Of a stretch of DNA of 64,000 nucleotides, positions 26,157 to 35,238 are shown in pieces. The translations under genes and the position numbers were made by a program. Location of the stretch: positions 485,321-549,320 of the forward strand of contig CAVPSX010000012.1 in assembly GCA_963708515.1 (NCBI GenBank), read 5' to 3'. The DNA is from JAPLJM01 sp963708515. GTDB lineage: Bacteria > Desulfobacterota > Syntrophia > Syntrophales > Fen-1087. The first letter of the stretch is position 1, and the number at the start of each line of letters is the position of its first letter. The notes beneath the pieces were generated by a model. The model did not search any database, was not told where the DNA came from, and saw nothing but the letters and a program-made list of their open reading frames with translations.

Positions 26157-26861
26157 CTATTTTTTCATATTATAGTTGTACCAATGTCGTGAGCTGAATG
26201 CCTCTGATACAATTTTAACTGCAGCATCGATATCGACATTCTTGGTATTGATTACGAGGTCGTAATTCATCGGATCGGTCATATCGGCATTGAAATATTT
26301 ACGGATGAACGCTTTCCTGTCCGATTCTGTCCGGATGATACGCCGCTTTGCCTCGCTTTCGGAAACGCCATAAGCCTTGATGACATTATTGATGCGTGTT
26401 TGCAACGGTGCGACTACAAGAACACGAAGACACACTTCCGTCGGCAGGATATAACTGGCTCCGCGGCCGACAATGATGGCATGGCCATGAGCGCCGATAC
26501 CACCCACAACTCTTGTGAGATGCTCCAGGTACTCGTAGGACCACATGTGATTTTCGCCCAATGCCTGAATCCAATCATCGAAAATGGAACGGTCCTGTTC
26601 ATCAAGGGTCTGGACAATCCTTAAGCTCACTTTTGAGTTCTTTGCGATTTCTTCCACAATAGCCGAGTCGAAAAGGTCTATTTTCAGGTCTTCCGCCAAC
26701 TTTTGGGCCAGAATTCTACCTCCGGCACCAGGTAGTCTTGAAATAGTTATTACCGGACGAATGGGTTTCTTGTATTTTTTTTTCTGATCGACTTGCCATC
26801 TCTTGATCTGTTCTTCCACGATCTTGTCAAGTGAACGTTTTGTTTGAGGTGTAACTTCCAT
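26157..26861 (-). CDS. Cytidylate-kinase-like family protein
   Basis: 234 residues of the AAA/CMP-kinase-like family found in many anaerobes. The P-loop is SRLPGAGGRILAQKLAEDL (GAGG-R form instead of GxGK, usual in this family), followed by FDSAIVEEIAK, IIVGRGASYIL, and RRIIRTESDRKAFIRKYFN in the lid region. True CMP kinase (cmk) is shorter and keeps the lysine, so this is probably not the housekeeping enzyme; the family's substrate is unsettled. Such genes often sit near acyl-CoA or transport genes, as here. Confidence 0.8.
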   Translation of the reverse strand: MEVTPQTKRSLDKIVEEQIKRWQVDQKKKYKKPIRPVITISRLPGAGGRILAQKLAEDLKIDLFDSAIVEEIAKNSKVSLRIVQTLDEQDRSIFDDWIQALGENHMWSYEYLEHLTRVVGGIGAHGHAIIVGRGASYILPTEVCLRVLVVAPLQTRINNVIKAYGVSESEAKRRIIRTESDRKAFIRKYFNADMTDPMNYDLVINTKNVDIDAAVKIVSEAFSSRHWYNYNMKK

Positions 26862-26949
26862 GTTATCTAATTTCCTCCTTCTCTATCTATTTCATCGCTC
26901 TCCTACCTGGAGAAGCTTGCCATGCTATTTCTTTTACATCTGGATTAGG

Positions 26950-29220
26950 CTATAAAATTTTACGGTTATTTACAAGACAAATTACTGAATTATCCACATT
27001 TGTATCTGTCCATCGATGACGTACGTTAATGACGCAAACACGAGGTGGCTCCCTGAACGGCGTAGGGTGTCTGTTCATTCGGGGCTCAGGATGATGCGAC
27101 AATCCGCCACGGTGGCTCCTTGGCCTTGAGGGATGCACCAGAAGCGGGTTGATGTCCATTTCCTTGATCTCTGGGTGGTTAGTCACTATGTCGGAGAGGC
27201 ACACCATAAGCCGTTCCAAGGTGTCCGTGTCCGCCTCGGGACGGCCCCGGAAGCCCTGGAGTAGCCGCCAGCCCCGGATCTCCCGGATCATGCCGTGGGC
27301 CTCGTTCTGGTCGATGGGGGCAAGGCGGAAGACCACGTCGCGGAAGATTTCCACGAAGATCCCCCCGAGGCCAAACATCAGTAGCGGGCCGACTCCATAA
27401 CGGTTCATGCCGATGATCACCTCTTCCCCTTTCGGGGCCATCTTCTGGACCAGAACACCCCGGATGAAGGCCTGGGGGTTGTACCGGCCGGCATTGGCGG
27501 TGATCCGGCGGTAGGCCGCTTCGGTCTCTTCACGGTTCTGCAGTCCCACCACCACGCCGCCCGCATCGGATTTGTGGATGATCTGATCGGAGACGATCTT
27601 CATCACCACCGGGAAACCCATGGCCTCGGCGATGTCTGCCGCCGCCCTCTCATTGCTGGCCAGTTGCGTTGGAAGGGTCTGGAAGCCATAGCAGCGCAGT
27701 AGCTCCAGGCCGTCCAGTTCCCCGAGATAGGTTCGGTCCTCCGCAAGGTACCGTTTAATCAGATCGTCGGCCTGTATCCGGTCGTGGGCGAGAGTGAGCG
27801 CCGGCAATTGGTCCCGGTTGAGCCAGTGGGAATACTTGTAAAGGGCACTGAAGGCCTTCGCGGTGTTTTCCGGGAACTTATATACGGGGTAGCCGTGTTC
27901 CTGGAGGAATTTAACGCCTGGGGAGACGTCGATGATTCCCATGAAGCAGCAGAGGATCGGCTTGCGGGTCCGGCGGGCGACACGCACGATGGCTTCCGCC
28001 GTGCCGAGGGCGTTAGTCATGGACTGAGGGGTGAGAATCACCAGGGCCCCGTCCACGCCCGGATCGTTGATAACCGTCCGCAGGGCGTTCTCATAGCGTT
28101 CCTGGGACGCGTCGCCGATGATGTCCACGGGATTGTGGATATTGGCGGTTTGAGGAAGGTGCTGGGCCAGTTCCGTGATGGTCTCCTGCTGAAACTGCGC
28201 GAGCAGCAGATCCGATGAGACGGTCATGTCCGTGGCGAGGATCCCCGGTCCGCCGGCGTTTGTGATGATGGCCACCCGGTTACCGTCGGGGAGCTTGCGC
28301 CGCATCTTGCCGAGGGCGCTCTCCTGCTTGTAGGCAAAGACATTGGCAAAGTCGAAGAGCTCATCCACGGTGTCGGCACGGATCACCCCGGACTGCTTGA
28401 AGATGGCCTCGTAGACTGCCTCGGTCCCCGCCAGGGCTCCCGTATGGGATGCTGCGGCCTGGGCGCCTGCCCGTGTCCTTCCGGATTTGATGATGAGTAC
28501 CGGGGTGGGTCGGCTTCCGGACGTGATCTCCTTGACGACCTCGATGAATTCCGCCCCCCGCCGGAGCTCCTCCAGGTAGAGCATGATCACCGCCGTGTCC
28601 CGGTCCTCGTGGAAATAGCGGAGGAGGTCCAGCTCGTCCACATCGGCCTTGTTGCCAATGGAGATGAATTTGGAGAAGCCGAAGTCCCGGTCGGCGGCAA
28701 AGTCGAGGACGGCCGTACAGAGGGCGCCGCTCTGCGAGATGAAGGAGATGTTCCCGGTGGCAGGCATGCGGGCAGAGAAACTGGCATTGAGGCGGATGGC
28801 GGGGATGGGATTGATGACCCCAAGGCAATTGGGTCCGACAAGCCGGATTCCCGCCTCCCGGCAGATGGCGACGATGCGGTTCTCGATCTCCAATCCCTCT
28901 GCACCCACCTCCCGGAAGCCGGCGGAGACGATCACAAGGCCCTTGACGCCGTGTGCCACGGACGCCTCGACGGCTTTCAGGGTCTCCTGCGGGGGCAAGA
29001 CGATCATGGCCAGATCCACCGTATCGGGGACATCCCGAATGGTGGGGAAGGCTCGTACGCTGAGGACGGACTTCGACTTGGCATTGACGGGATAGAGCGT
29101 GCCCGTGAAGCCGCCTCTGAGGATATTGGCGAAAATGTCGTGTCCCACTTTGCCCGGTGTGGTTGAGGCGCCGATGATGGCTACCGACTCCGGCGCGAAA
29201 ATGGCATCCAGGCTATTCAT
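26950..29220 (-). CDS. Acetate/acyl-CoA synthetase (ADP-forming), C-terminus frameshifted
   Basis: A ~756-residue open frame from MNSLDAIFAPESVAIIGAS. Residues 1-460 are the CoA-binding and ligase part (GPNCLGVINP, SFISQSGALCTAVLD, the phosphohistidine region SHTGALAG, NAGGPGILATD); residues ~490-700 are the ATP-grasp part (VVMKIVSDQIIHKSDAGGV, FGLGGIFVEIFRDVVFRL, EMDINPLLVHP). It makes ATP from acyl-CoA, ADP and phosphate, an energy-saving step in anaerobes. After INPLLVHPS the frame leaves the family: one base fewer near 27,122-27,127 would give GQGATVADCRIILSPE and stop at 27,075. As written, the last ~45 residues are out of frame. The start at 29,220 matches the family N-terminus. Confidence 0.9.
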   Translation of the reverse strand: MNSLDAIFAPESVAIIGASTTPGKVGHDIFANILRGGFTGTLYPVNAKSKSVLSVRAFPTIRDVPDTVDLAMIVLPPQETLKAVEASVAHGVKGLVIVSAGFREVGAEGLEIENRIVAICREAGIRLVGPNCLGVINPIPAIRLNASFSARMPATGNISFISQSGALCTAVLDFAADRDFGFSKFISIGNKADVDELDLLRYFHEDRDTAVIMLYLEELRRGAEFIEVVKEITSGSRPTPVLIIKSGRTRAGAQAAASHTGALAGTEAVYEAIFKQSGVIRADTVDELFDFANVFAYKQESALGKMRRKLPDGNRVAIITNAGGPGILATDMTVSSDLLLAQFQQETITELAQHLPQTANIHNPVDIIGDASQERYENALRTVINDPGVDGALVILTPQSMTNALGTAEAIVRVARRTRKPILCCFMGIIDVSPGVKFLQEHGYPVYKFPENTAKAFSALYKYSHWLNRDQLPALTLAHDRIQADDLIKRYLAEDRTYLGELDGLELLRCYGFQTLPTQLASNERAAADIAEAMGFPVVMKIVSDQIIHKSDAGGVVVGLQNREETEAAYRRITANAGRYNPQAFIRGVLVQKMAPKGEEVIIGMNRYGVGPLLMFGLGGIFVEIFRDVVFRLAPIDQNEAHGMIREIRGWRLLQGFRGRPEADTDTLERLMVCLSDIVTNHPEIKEMDINPLLVHPSRPRSHRGGLSHHPEPRMNRHPTPFREPPRVCVINVRHRWTDTNVDNSVICLVNNRKIL

Positions 29221-29604
29221 AATCAGGTGCGTCCTTTCCTGGGACCGGCACTTGCGGTTCATTGCGACAGGGGGCAACCCATCCGGCGGACAGGGCTGGC
29301 GCGTTGCCCCGCTACGGGCAAGTTCCCGTTGTGGTGCAATGCTAATTATAAGACATTGCTTCTGACAGAAGGCAGCATAAGAAGAACGGTTTTGCTTGTC
29401 AATGAATATTTATCACATACTATGGAGTGAATTACCGATGATCACAGATATTGGAATTTGCTGATTTCGATTTGTAAAGTTCAACATTTTTCAAAAAAAT
29501 CAGGTTATGGATAACAGGAAGCACATCTCAACCCCGATCATCCCCCGAAAATGCCACATTTCATGCGGGATTCAGTAGTATACATGGATAACCAAAGTTG
29601 CGGC

Positions 29605-29641
29605 TTTGTATTTGCAACTGAGCGAGTGCGGTTGTTGAAAA
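29605..29641. repeat. Flanking repeat, copy 1
   Basis: TTTGTATTTGCAACTGAGCG followed by AGTGCGGTTGTTGAAAA. It agrees with the copy at 30,610-30,646 at about 30 of 37 positions; the two lie on either side of the MBL gene. The rest of 29,221-29,675 shows no gene. Confidence 0.55.
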
Positions 29642-29675
29642 AGCAAGACAAGTTATTATAAAGTTAACCCTGACC

Positions 29676-30551
29676 TCATTTTACCTCGTTATAAATCGTC
29701 TGAACAAGCGTCGACTGGTTCTGTTCAAACTGTTTCTGCACCTCCTCGATGCTCTGGTCTTTCACCTTGAGACTGCGCACTTTCTCCTGCAAGGCTTTCA
29801 TCACGACGATATGATTCTGGACCGCAGCGCGATCGATCACATCATTGTGCCCGCAGACAAATTTCTGGGCATCTATGGTAGAGAGCATCTTTTCCAGTGC
29901 CGCCACCTCACCAAACGAGCTCCCGCCTTTGTAGGCATGAATAAGCTGCACCCGGGCGGTGAATATCTGGTCGCCGATAAACGCCACTTTCTCATCCGGA
30001 AAATACACTACGATGTCCCCGGTGGTGTGGCCAACTCCAAAATAATAGAGCTCGATACGTTTCGCGCCCACCTGTAGATTCAATCTTTCCTTGTAGGTGA
30101 CTGAGGGCAGGAATGCCTTGAGCGCCGGGTTGTTCCAATCGGATAGGGTGCCATCCATGGAGGGAACGAAGAACTCTTTCAGGCAGTTCTCGTGTGCGAT
30201 GAAGGTCACCCCCGCGGGCTGGAAACGGTTGCCGAATACATGATCCCTATCAGCATGGGTGTTCACAATGCGGGTGACCGGGTTGTTCGTGAGTTTTTGG
30301 ATTGCTTCGAGCACTTGCGCGACCGATGCCGAATCCTGTTTCGAGTCGATGAGAAGCACTTCCTTTTCACCGATGTATGCGCCGGTATTCGCGCCCCGTC
30401 CGCCGGTGAACATATAGATGTTAGGCTCGACCTGCTTCGAAACGACCGGTGAGGAAGCGATAGGGGCCTGGGATTGTTGACCAAATACTGATGTTGAAAA
30501 TAAAATAACAAGAACAAGAATAGAAAAATATTTCAAGAAAGCCCTTTTCAT
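29676..30551 (-). CDS. Exported MBL-fold hydrolase
   Basis: 291 residues with a signal peptide (SILVLVILFSTSVFG, cleaved before QQSQ). The first metal motif is NTHADRDHVFGN, with HENCL, YFGVGHTTGDIVVYFPDEKVAFIGD and FVCGHNDVID as the later ligand regions. This is a periplasmic quinoprotein-relay/subclass-B-like MBL protein, not a demonstrated beta-lactamase. The last 40 residues form a charged helix (KVRSLKVKDQSIEEVQKQF). It is bracketed by a ~37-base repeat about 1 kb apart and lies in a run of exported hydrolases. Confidence 0.87.
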   Translation of the reverse strand: MKRAFLKYFSILVLVILFSTSVFGQQSQAPIASSPVVSKQVEPNIYMFTGGRGANTGAYIGEKEVLLIDSKQDSASVAQVLEAIQKLTNNPVTRIVNTHADRDHVFGNRFQPAGVTFIAHENCLKEFFVPSMDGTLSDWNNPALKAFLPSVTYKERLNLQVGAKRIELYYFGVGHTTGDIVVYFPDEKVAFIGDQIFTARVQLIHAYKGGSSFGEVAALEKMLSTIDAQKFVCGHNDVIDRAAVQNHIVVMKALQEKVRSLKVKDQSIEEVQKQFEQNQSTLVQTIYNEVK

Positions 30552-30609
30552 AGTCCTTCTCCTTTCAAAACCGTATTCAATGATCAGGGCCGCTTATCAA
30601 AGACGACGA

Positions 30610-30646
30610 TTTGTATTTGCAGCCGAGTGAGCGTGGTTCATGAAAA
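30610..30646. repeat. Flanking repeat, copy 2
   Basis: TTTGTATTTGCAGCCGAGTG followed by AGCGTGGTTCATGAAAA. Partner of copy 1 at 29,605-29,641, same orientation. A shorter piece (CTTTGTATTTGCAAAT) recurs at 35,219. Confidence 0.55.
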
Positions 30647-30772
30647 TAGGACATCCGACAGACCTTGACGCCACCTACCAACTGTTCAGCGGTGGGCATT
30701 TATTGAAACTGATACTTATCGTTGGAAAGTGATTAACGACCAAGCTTAGCCACTGTCCGGGCGGTAGCGGAG

Positions 30773-32290
30773 TTATAGAGTTGGTCGCTTCTGCGCCACG
30801 ACTGTTCCGCCTCCCGGTATGGAGACCGTGAAGCCGTTTACATTATCGGAACTGTCCTTCAAAAACACGAGAGTTCCAGTAATAATCGTGTCATCTCTCA
30901 ACAGAAAAGTGTTGGCGGATGTTGGATACAGATCAGAGCGCGAGCCGGTTCCCATCAAGATGCTTTTTATCATCAGTGCATTCCCGGCAAGATAAATCTC
31001 GATCTGCAACGCCTGGCCTTCGAGCGTGGCTGTGTAATTTCCTACGTAAGACTGCAGGATTGACAGCGGCACATCGACAAGACTGGCCGTCGTTACACCA
31101 TCATCCGGCCAGCCATAGACTTTGGCTGCAGCTCTTATGATTTCCATGATGAGGGCGTAACCGTTGTCACCGCTTGCCATGACGGCAATCCCCTGCCCCC
31201 GGTCGCGATACACCGTCACATAAGACTTGTATCCGAAGACCGATCCGCTGTGGTTGAATATCAGACCACCCTTACCGTTTAGCAGAGCAAAGCCGAGGCC
31301 CATCGATGAATTCGGCTGCTGTGAAAGGACGCGATTGGCCGTCTCTTGTGTGAGCAGTGCTCCCTTATTGAAAACTGCTGCCTTTTGCACCTCGAGAAAC
31401 AGTGCGGCAAGATCGGTAGGTGTGGTCCACAGACCGGCGGCGATCAACTCCGGGTATATTCTCCAACCGCCCTGTAGCATAATGCCGTCCATATCGTGAC
31501 CTTTGGCTGCGCGTGCCGCCAACGGACCGGCCATCGGCTGCACGAAGTCGCTGGAATTCATGCCCAGCTTGTCAAAGACGTTGTTCTTCATATAGCTCTG
31601 AAATGGCATTCCGGTTACATCTTCCGCCATCTGCTGCAATACTTGCATGCCGCCGCCCGAATAGCTGTATCGCGTCCCCGGCTCGTATATGACGCGAATA
31701 GGATCAGTGTCCGCCGGCGATGCACCGTTGAGAACCTGAAGCAGAGTCGGTATGGCGCTCCCAGCGGTGTACCCTGCAAAGCCTGATACATTGGTCCCGC
31801 CGGTGTGTGACATGAGCCTTTGCACCGTTGCCTTATTTGTCTTTGTCAAGTCGTTATCTGCAAGGTGCCACGATATCAGATAGTCATTCACGTTTCTGGA
31901 GATATCAATCACGCCCGATTGCGCCAGCAGCATGATGCCCGTCACTGAGACCGGTTTACTTACGGAGCATGCCTGGAATACGGTGTCCGTCGTTACGGCC
32001 TGCGTACCACCGGCTTCGGTAACGCCATATCCTTTTGCCCACTCGATCTCGCCGTTATTGATGACCGCAATGCTGACACCCGGTACCTGAAAGTGCTGCA
32101 TGCGATCCTGCAATGTCATGCCCGCAGGTGCACTTCCGTCGTTGACGACTGCAGCGATAAGGCTCTTTTCTACAGCGGCGATACGCGACTGGACATCGGC
32201 GGTTTGAGTGGACGAACAAGCTGCAACTAACGATATGACAAAGGCAACAACAAGCAATAGTTTGTGATGTTCGATCAATTCTTTTTTCAC
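30773..32290 (-). CDS. Serine hydrolase lipoprotein (class C beta-lactamase family)
   Basis: 505 residues. N-terminal lipoprotein signal with VAAC (about Cys25). The beta-lactamase/esterase fold follows: the nucleophile SxxK is in FQACSVSKPVSVTG, the YxN position is YSYSGGGMQVLQQ (Ser in place of Asn), and HSGSVFGYKS stands for the third motif. A C-terminal lipocalin-like domain (~400-505) starts near PLSILQSYVGNYTATLEG, common in Pab87/EstB-type hydrolases. It probably cleaves esters or D-amino-acid peptides outside the inner membrane. Preceded by another exported hydrolase of the same fold at 32,396. Confidence 0.88.
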   Translation of the reverse strand: MKKELIEHHKLLLVVAFVISLVAACSSTQTADVQSRIAAVEKSLIAAVVNDGSAPAGMTLQDRMQHFQVPGVSIAVINNGEIEWAKGYGVTEAGGTQAVTTDTVFQACSVSKPVSVTGIMLLAQSGVIDISRNVNDYLISWHLADNDLTKTNKATVQRLMSHTGGTNVSGFAGYTAGSAIPTLLQVLNGASPADTDPIRVIYEPGTRYSYSGGGMQVLQQMAEDVTGMPFQSYMKNNVFDKLGMNSSDFVQPMAGPLAARAAKGHDMDGIMLQGGWRIYPELIAAGLWTTPTDLAALFLEVQKAAVFNKGALLTQETANRVLSQQPNSSMGLGFALLNGKGGLIFNHSGSVFGYKSYVTVYRDRGQGIAVMASGDNGYALIMEIIRAAAKVYGWPDDGVTTASLVDVPLSILQSYVGNYTATLEGQALQIEIYLAGNALMIKSILMGTGSRSDLYPTSANTFLLRDDTIITGTLVFLKDSSDNVNGFTVSIPGGGTVVAQKRPTL

Positions 32291-32395
32291 CGTTATATCC
32301 TACCTCTAAAAGGTTTGATAAATACTTGTTTTTGCGTTTGTTTAGGATACGGAGAAGAGGCTTGTGTATCTACGTGCGTTCATTCAACAGCTCGC

Positions 32396-33577
32396 TCAGC
32401 GTGGCGCAAGTGTCGCGATCAGGTCATTGGCGACGTTAGCCATGGCCGCAGCGGCAGCAAAGTCGAATTGGTTGATGGCGATGAAAACCGCCACGCCGCG
32501 CGTTGGCGCGAAGGCGATATAGCTGAAGGTGCCCTGTAATCCTCCAGCTTTTTGCAGGATGAATGGGCGGTCACCCTTCGGCATCATAGCCACCCAGCCC
32601 AGTACCATCGCGTCCATGTGGCCTGACTCGTCCATTCCCGACACGGTCGCAAGTCCATCCCGCATGAGATACAGTGAATGATCGAGCAGCCGCGCTTCCG
32701 CGCCGTTTTGACCGAAGCGGTCGAGATGCCATTGCATCCATTTCAGCAGGTCGCTCGGTGTGGAGTAGAGGCCACCCGCGCCGAAATTGACGGAATCGGT
32801 GGGAACATCCGGCAGCGCCGCCCCATCAAAACCATGACCCTGCATTAACCGCTGCTTTTGGTCCTCGGACAGCACAAACACCGTATTCTTCATATTGAGC
32901 GGGTCTGTGATTTGGCGCTGAAGAAGCGCGGGGAAAGGCTCGTTCGACACCTTGGATAAACCAAGAGCAAGCAGGTTGAAACCGACATTCGAGTAATGCA
33001 CGGACTTCCCTGGCTTGAAGAGCAAAGGCTCTTTTTGCAGAAAGTCGGTGAAGTCTTGAACTAAAATAGGGGCACTGGAATCCTTTTCTGATCCCGCCTT
33101 ATGAGGCAGCTCTCTCGGCAGACCAGCAGAATGAGTGGCGAGATCAATCAGGCGGATATTCCTGACGTCGGCCTTCGCATTGGTTGCAAGCTCGGGCCAA
33201 GTTTTGGCGAGCGGTTGTGTAAGCTGCACAAAGTTTCTGGCGACGAGATGAGCAAGCACTTCGCCGGTGAATGCCTTGGTGATGGAGCCGATCCGCATTA
33301 CCGTGTCACCATCAGGTGCCTTGCTGCCCTTGCCGGCGCGTTCGCCAAAGCCGCGGATCGACATCTCGCCATTACGCACCACGCCAATGATGACGGCAGG
33401 CACTTTCTGCTCAATAAGAAAAACCACTCCGGTGAACTCGACCATTTCGTCGAGAAAGGGATCAGCCTGCGCGGCTTCTATACCACACCAGGTGAAGGTG
33501 GCTAACATCACTACGGTAATAGCAACACACCGGATGGTACGACAAGCACCGCCAAGACAGGTCAAGGTTTTCATCAT
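32396..33577 (-). CDS. Serine hydrolase (class C beta-lactamase fold), intact paralogue
   Basis: 393 residues with a signal peptide (VMLATFTWCGIEAAQA). Nucleophile motif RIGSITKAFTGEV (SITK), HYSNVGFNLLAL (YxN), and LQKAGGLQGTFSYIAF at the position of the KTG motif. It is the intact twin of the frameshifted copy at 13,900-15,083; the two proteins are similar throughout, and about 80 bases of upstream sequence are shared as well. Two adjacent ATG codons open the gene (33,577 and 33,574). Likely a periplasmic esterase or peptidase. Confidence 0.9.
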   Translation of the reverse strand: MMKTLTCLGGACRTIRCVAITVVMLATFTWCGIEAAQADPFLDEMVEFTGVVFLIEQKVPAVIIGVVRNGEMSIRGFGERAGKGSKAPDGDTVMRIGSITKAFTGEVLAHLVARNFVQLTQPLAKTWPELATNAKADVRNIRLIDLATHSAGLPRELPHKAGSEKDSSAPILVQDFTDFLQKEPLLFKPGKSVHYSNVGFNLLALGLSKVSNEPFPALLQRQITDPLNMKNTVFVLSEDQKQRLMQGHGFDGAALPDVPTDSVNFGAGGLYSTPSDLLKWMQWHLDRFGQNGAEARLLDHSLYLMRDGLATVSGMDESGHMDAMVLGWVAMMPKGDRPFILQKAGGLQGTFSYIAFAPTRGVAVFIAINQFDFAAAAAMANVANDLIATLAPR

Positions 33578-33801
33578 GTTCCCCAGTAAGAGTATTTTTG
33601 GCGCAAGGATGTACGATAGCCGCGCCTAACAATTAATATCCTTGGTTTGTTTTTTCCGATTTTCTGTGCAATCCTACTCCAACCCATAAAATGAAATGAA
33701 AAAAGATGAATACTGTTTGAAATGTTTATGATGAAGCAATATGTGACGGCCCTAGTTTCGCTCATCATAGACCTGCCGTGGCCCATTCTCTTAAGAGGCT
33801 T

Positions 33802-34980
33802 TCAGTTAAACAGTTCCATCAAGTCAATCTCCTGCCAGTCGAAATGATTCGGGGCTCTAAGCCAAAGTGTGAGTTGCTGAGGGACAGCCACCACCTGATA
33901 AATGGTGGACTCACTAAAAAGACCGCCCTCTGATGTGATCTCTTTGGATAAAATGTCCCTCATTTGCTCCGCGCGCAAATGCCCCTTGCCTGATTCGGCC
34001 CAGGCGATTCCATTGTTCCTTCGCGCCACCGTCCAGCCGTTGGCGCTGTCTGGTTCTGGAGGAGTCAGTCCCCAGGAAGGATCGATGAAATGGTTGGTCG
34101 AAACGAGCAGTCCTTCCTGATCGGCAGACCTGCGTTTAATGGCACTCAGGGAACACTCAAAGCTGTAGGCGCTGCTCGGATCGGCCACATTGATGATCGA
34201 GGAAATATCCACCGCTATGTTCTGAAAGGCATCATTCACCTGGGCTTGGGTCGAGCAACTCTGAAGGGCCTCGAACATGGAAACGACCGTGGGAGTCCGA
34301 TCCAGCCTGAAGCCTCCCGGAGAGTTTCCGCTGTTGATTTCCATGAAGATGCCGTACCGGTTCAGCCCTGTGGGGGCGTAAATTACGCCGGCGTAGTTGA
34401 CAATGGCCGTCGGGATGCCTCCATCCGTTGGATTGAAAACCGCTATTACCGTGTATCCCCCAAAATTCCTGAAGAAGGGATGATCATCGTTATTGCGACC
34501 GAAGATCAGGGGAGCACCACCGGTATAGTCACCCCAGGCAACCAGACCCGTGCAGTGAGGAACAATGCTGTTGATTTTCGGAATGATCTCAATCCCGTTC
34601 ACCAATATCTGTTTTTCAAGACCCAATCCCGAGGTCTCAGCCATTCCAGCGATCACATCTCTGTACTTCTGGGGGAAATTCGCATAATAGGCATTCGCTA
34701 TTTGCTGCATGCGAAGATTCGTATAACCAACACTGTTGAACTTCGCTGTAGCCAGATCATAAAGGGCGTTCAGTTCGTTTTTCAGAAGCATTCCGTACTG
34801 CCTGCCCATCTGATAATGAGTCCCATAGAGGCGCAGGACATTAACAGGACCAGCCTTAAACAGTGCCCCCCCTTCATACTCGGCCACAGGGGATAAATTT
34901 GAACCAGAAGAGTTGGAACAGCCTCCCAAACAACAAGCCATAAGCAGAAGAATCGAGAAGACAAAGATGATTTTTTTCAC
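33802..34980 (-). CDS. Peptidase C45-like (acyltransferase/Ntn-hydrolase) lipoprotein
   Basis: About 392 residues from a GTG start, chosen because the signal sequence (KKIIFVFSILLLMACCLGGC) begins directly after it and CAGGTG lies in front; an upstream ATG gives an unlikely extension. The lipobox is LGGC (Cys21). The body matches C45/phospholipase-B-like Ntn hydrolases: YGTHYQMGRQYG, the processing nucleophile in IVPHCTGLVAWG, FGRNNDDHPF, and STNHFIDP with ANGWTVARR late in the chain. These enzymes self-cleave before the Cys and hydrolyse amides such as bile salts, N-acyl amino acids or penicillins. Substrate not predictable. Confidence 0.82.
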   Translation of the reverse strand: MKKIIFVFSILLLMACCLGGCSNSSGSNLSPVAEYEGGALFKAGPVNVLRLYGTHYQMGRQYGMLLKNELNALYDLATAKFNSVGYTNLRMQQIANAYYANFPQKYRDVIAGMAETSGLGLEKQILVNGIEIIPKINSIVPHCTGLVAWGDYTGGAPLIFGRNNDDHPFFRNFGGYTVIAVFNPTDGGIPTAIVNYAGVIYAPTGLNRYGIFMEINSGNSPGGFRLDRTPTVVSMFEALQSCSTQAQVNDAFQNIAVDISSIINVADPSSAYSFECSLSAIKRRSADQEGLLVSTNHFIDPSWGLTPPEPDSANGWTVARRNNGIAWAESGKGHLRAEQMRDILSKEITSEGGLFSESTIYQVVAVPQQLTLWLRAPNHFDWQEIDLMELFN

Positions 34981-35238
34981 GGCGACACCTGTATTCAGAG
35001 ATTCAGAATGAATAACTTCAGATATCTGACCTGCCGCTAAATAGTGTAACACATTTAGAGTTAGAGCAGGGTAATTTTTTTATGAATTATCAGATGAAAT
35101 CGCGAATTTTTATCGGTAATCCCAGGTTCTTGACTACAGGGAGACATAAATATCACGCTCAAAAATCCGCACCTTTCAACCCGTTATCATTGATCTGGAC
35201 CGACCACCCAATCGCTCGCTTTGTATTTGCAAATATTC

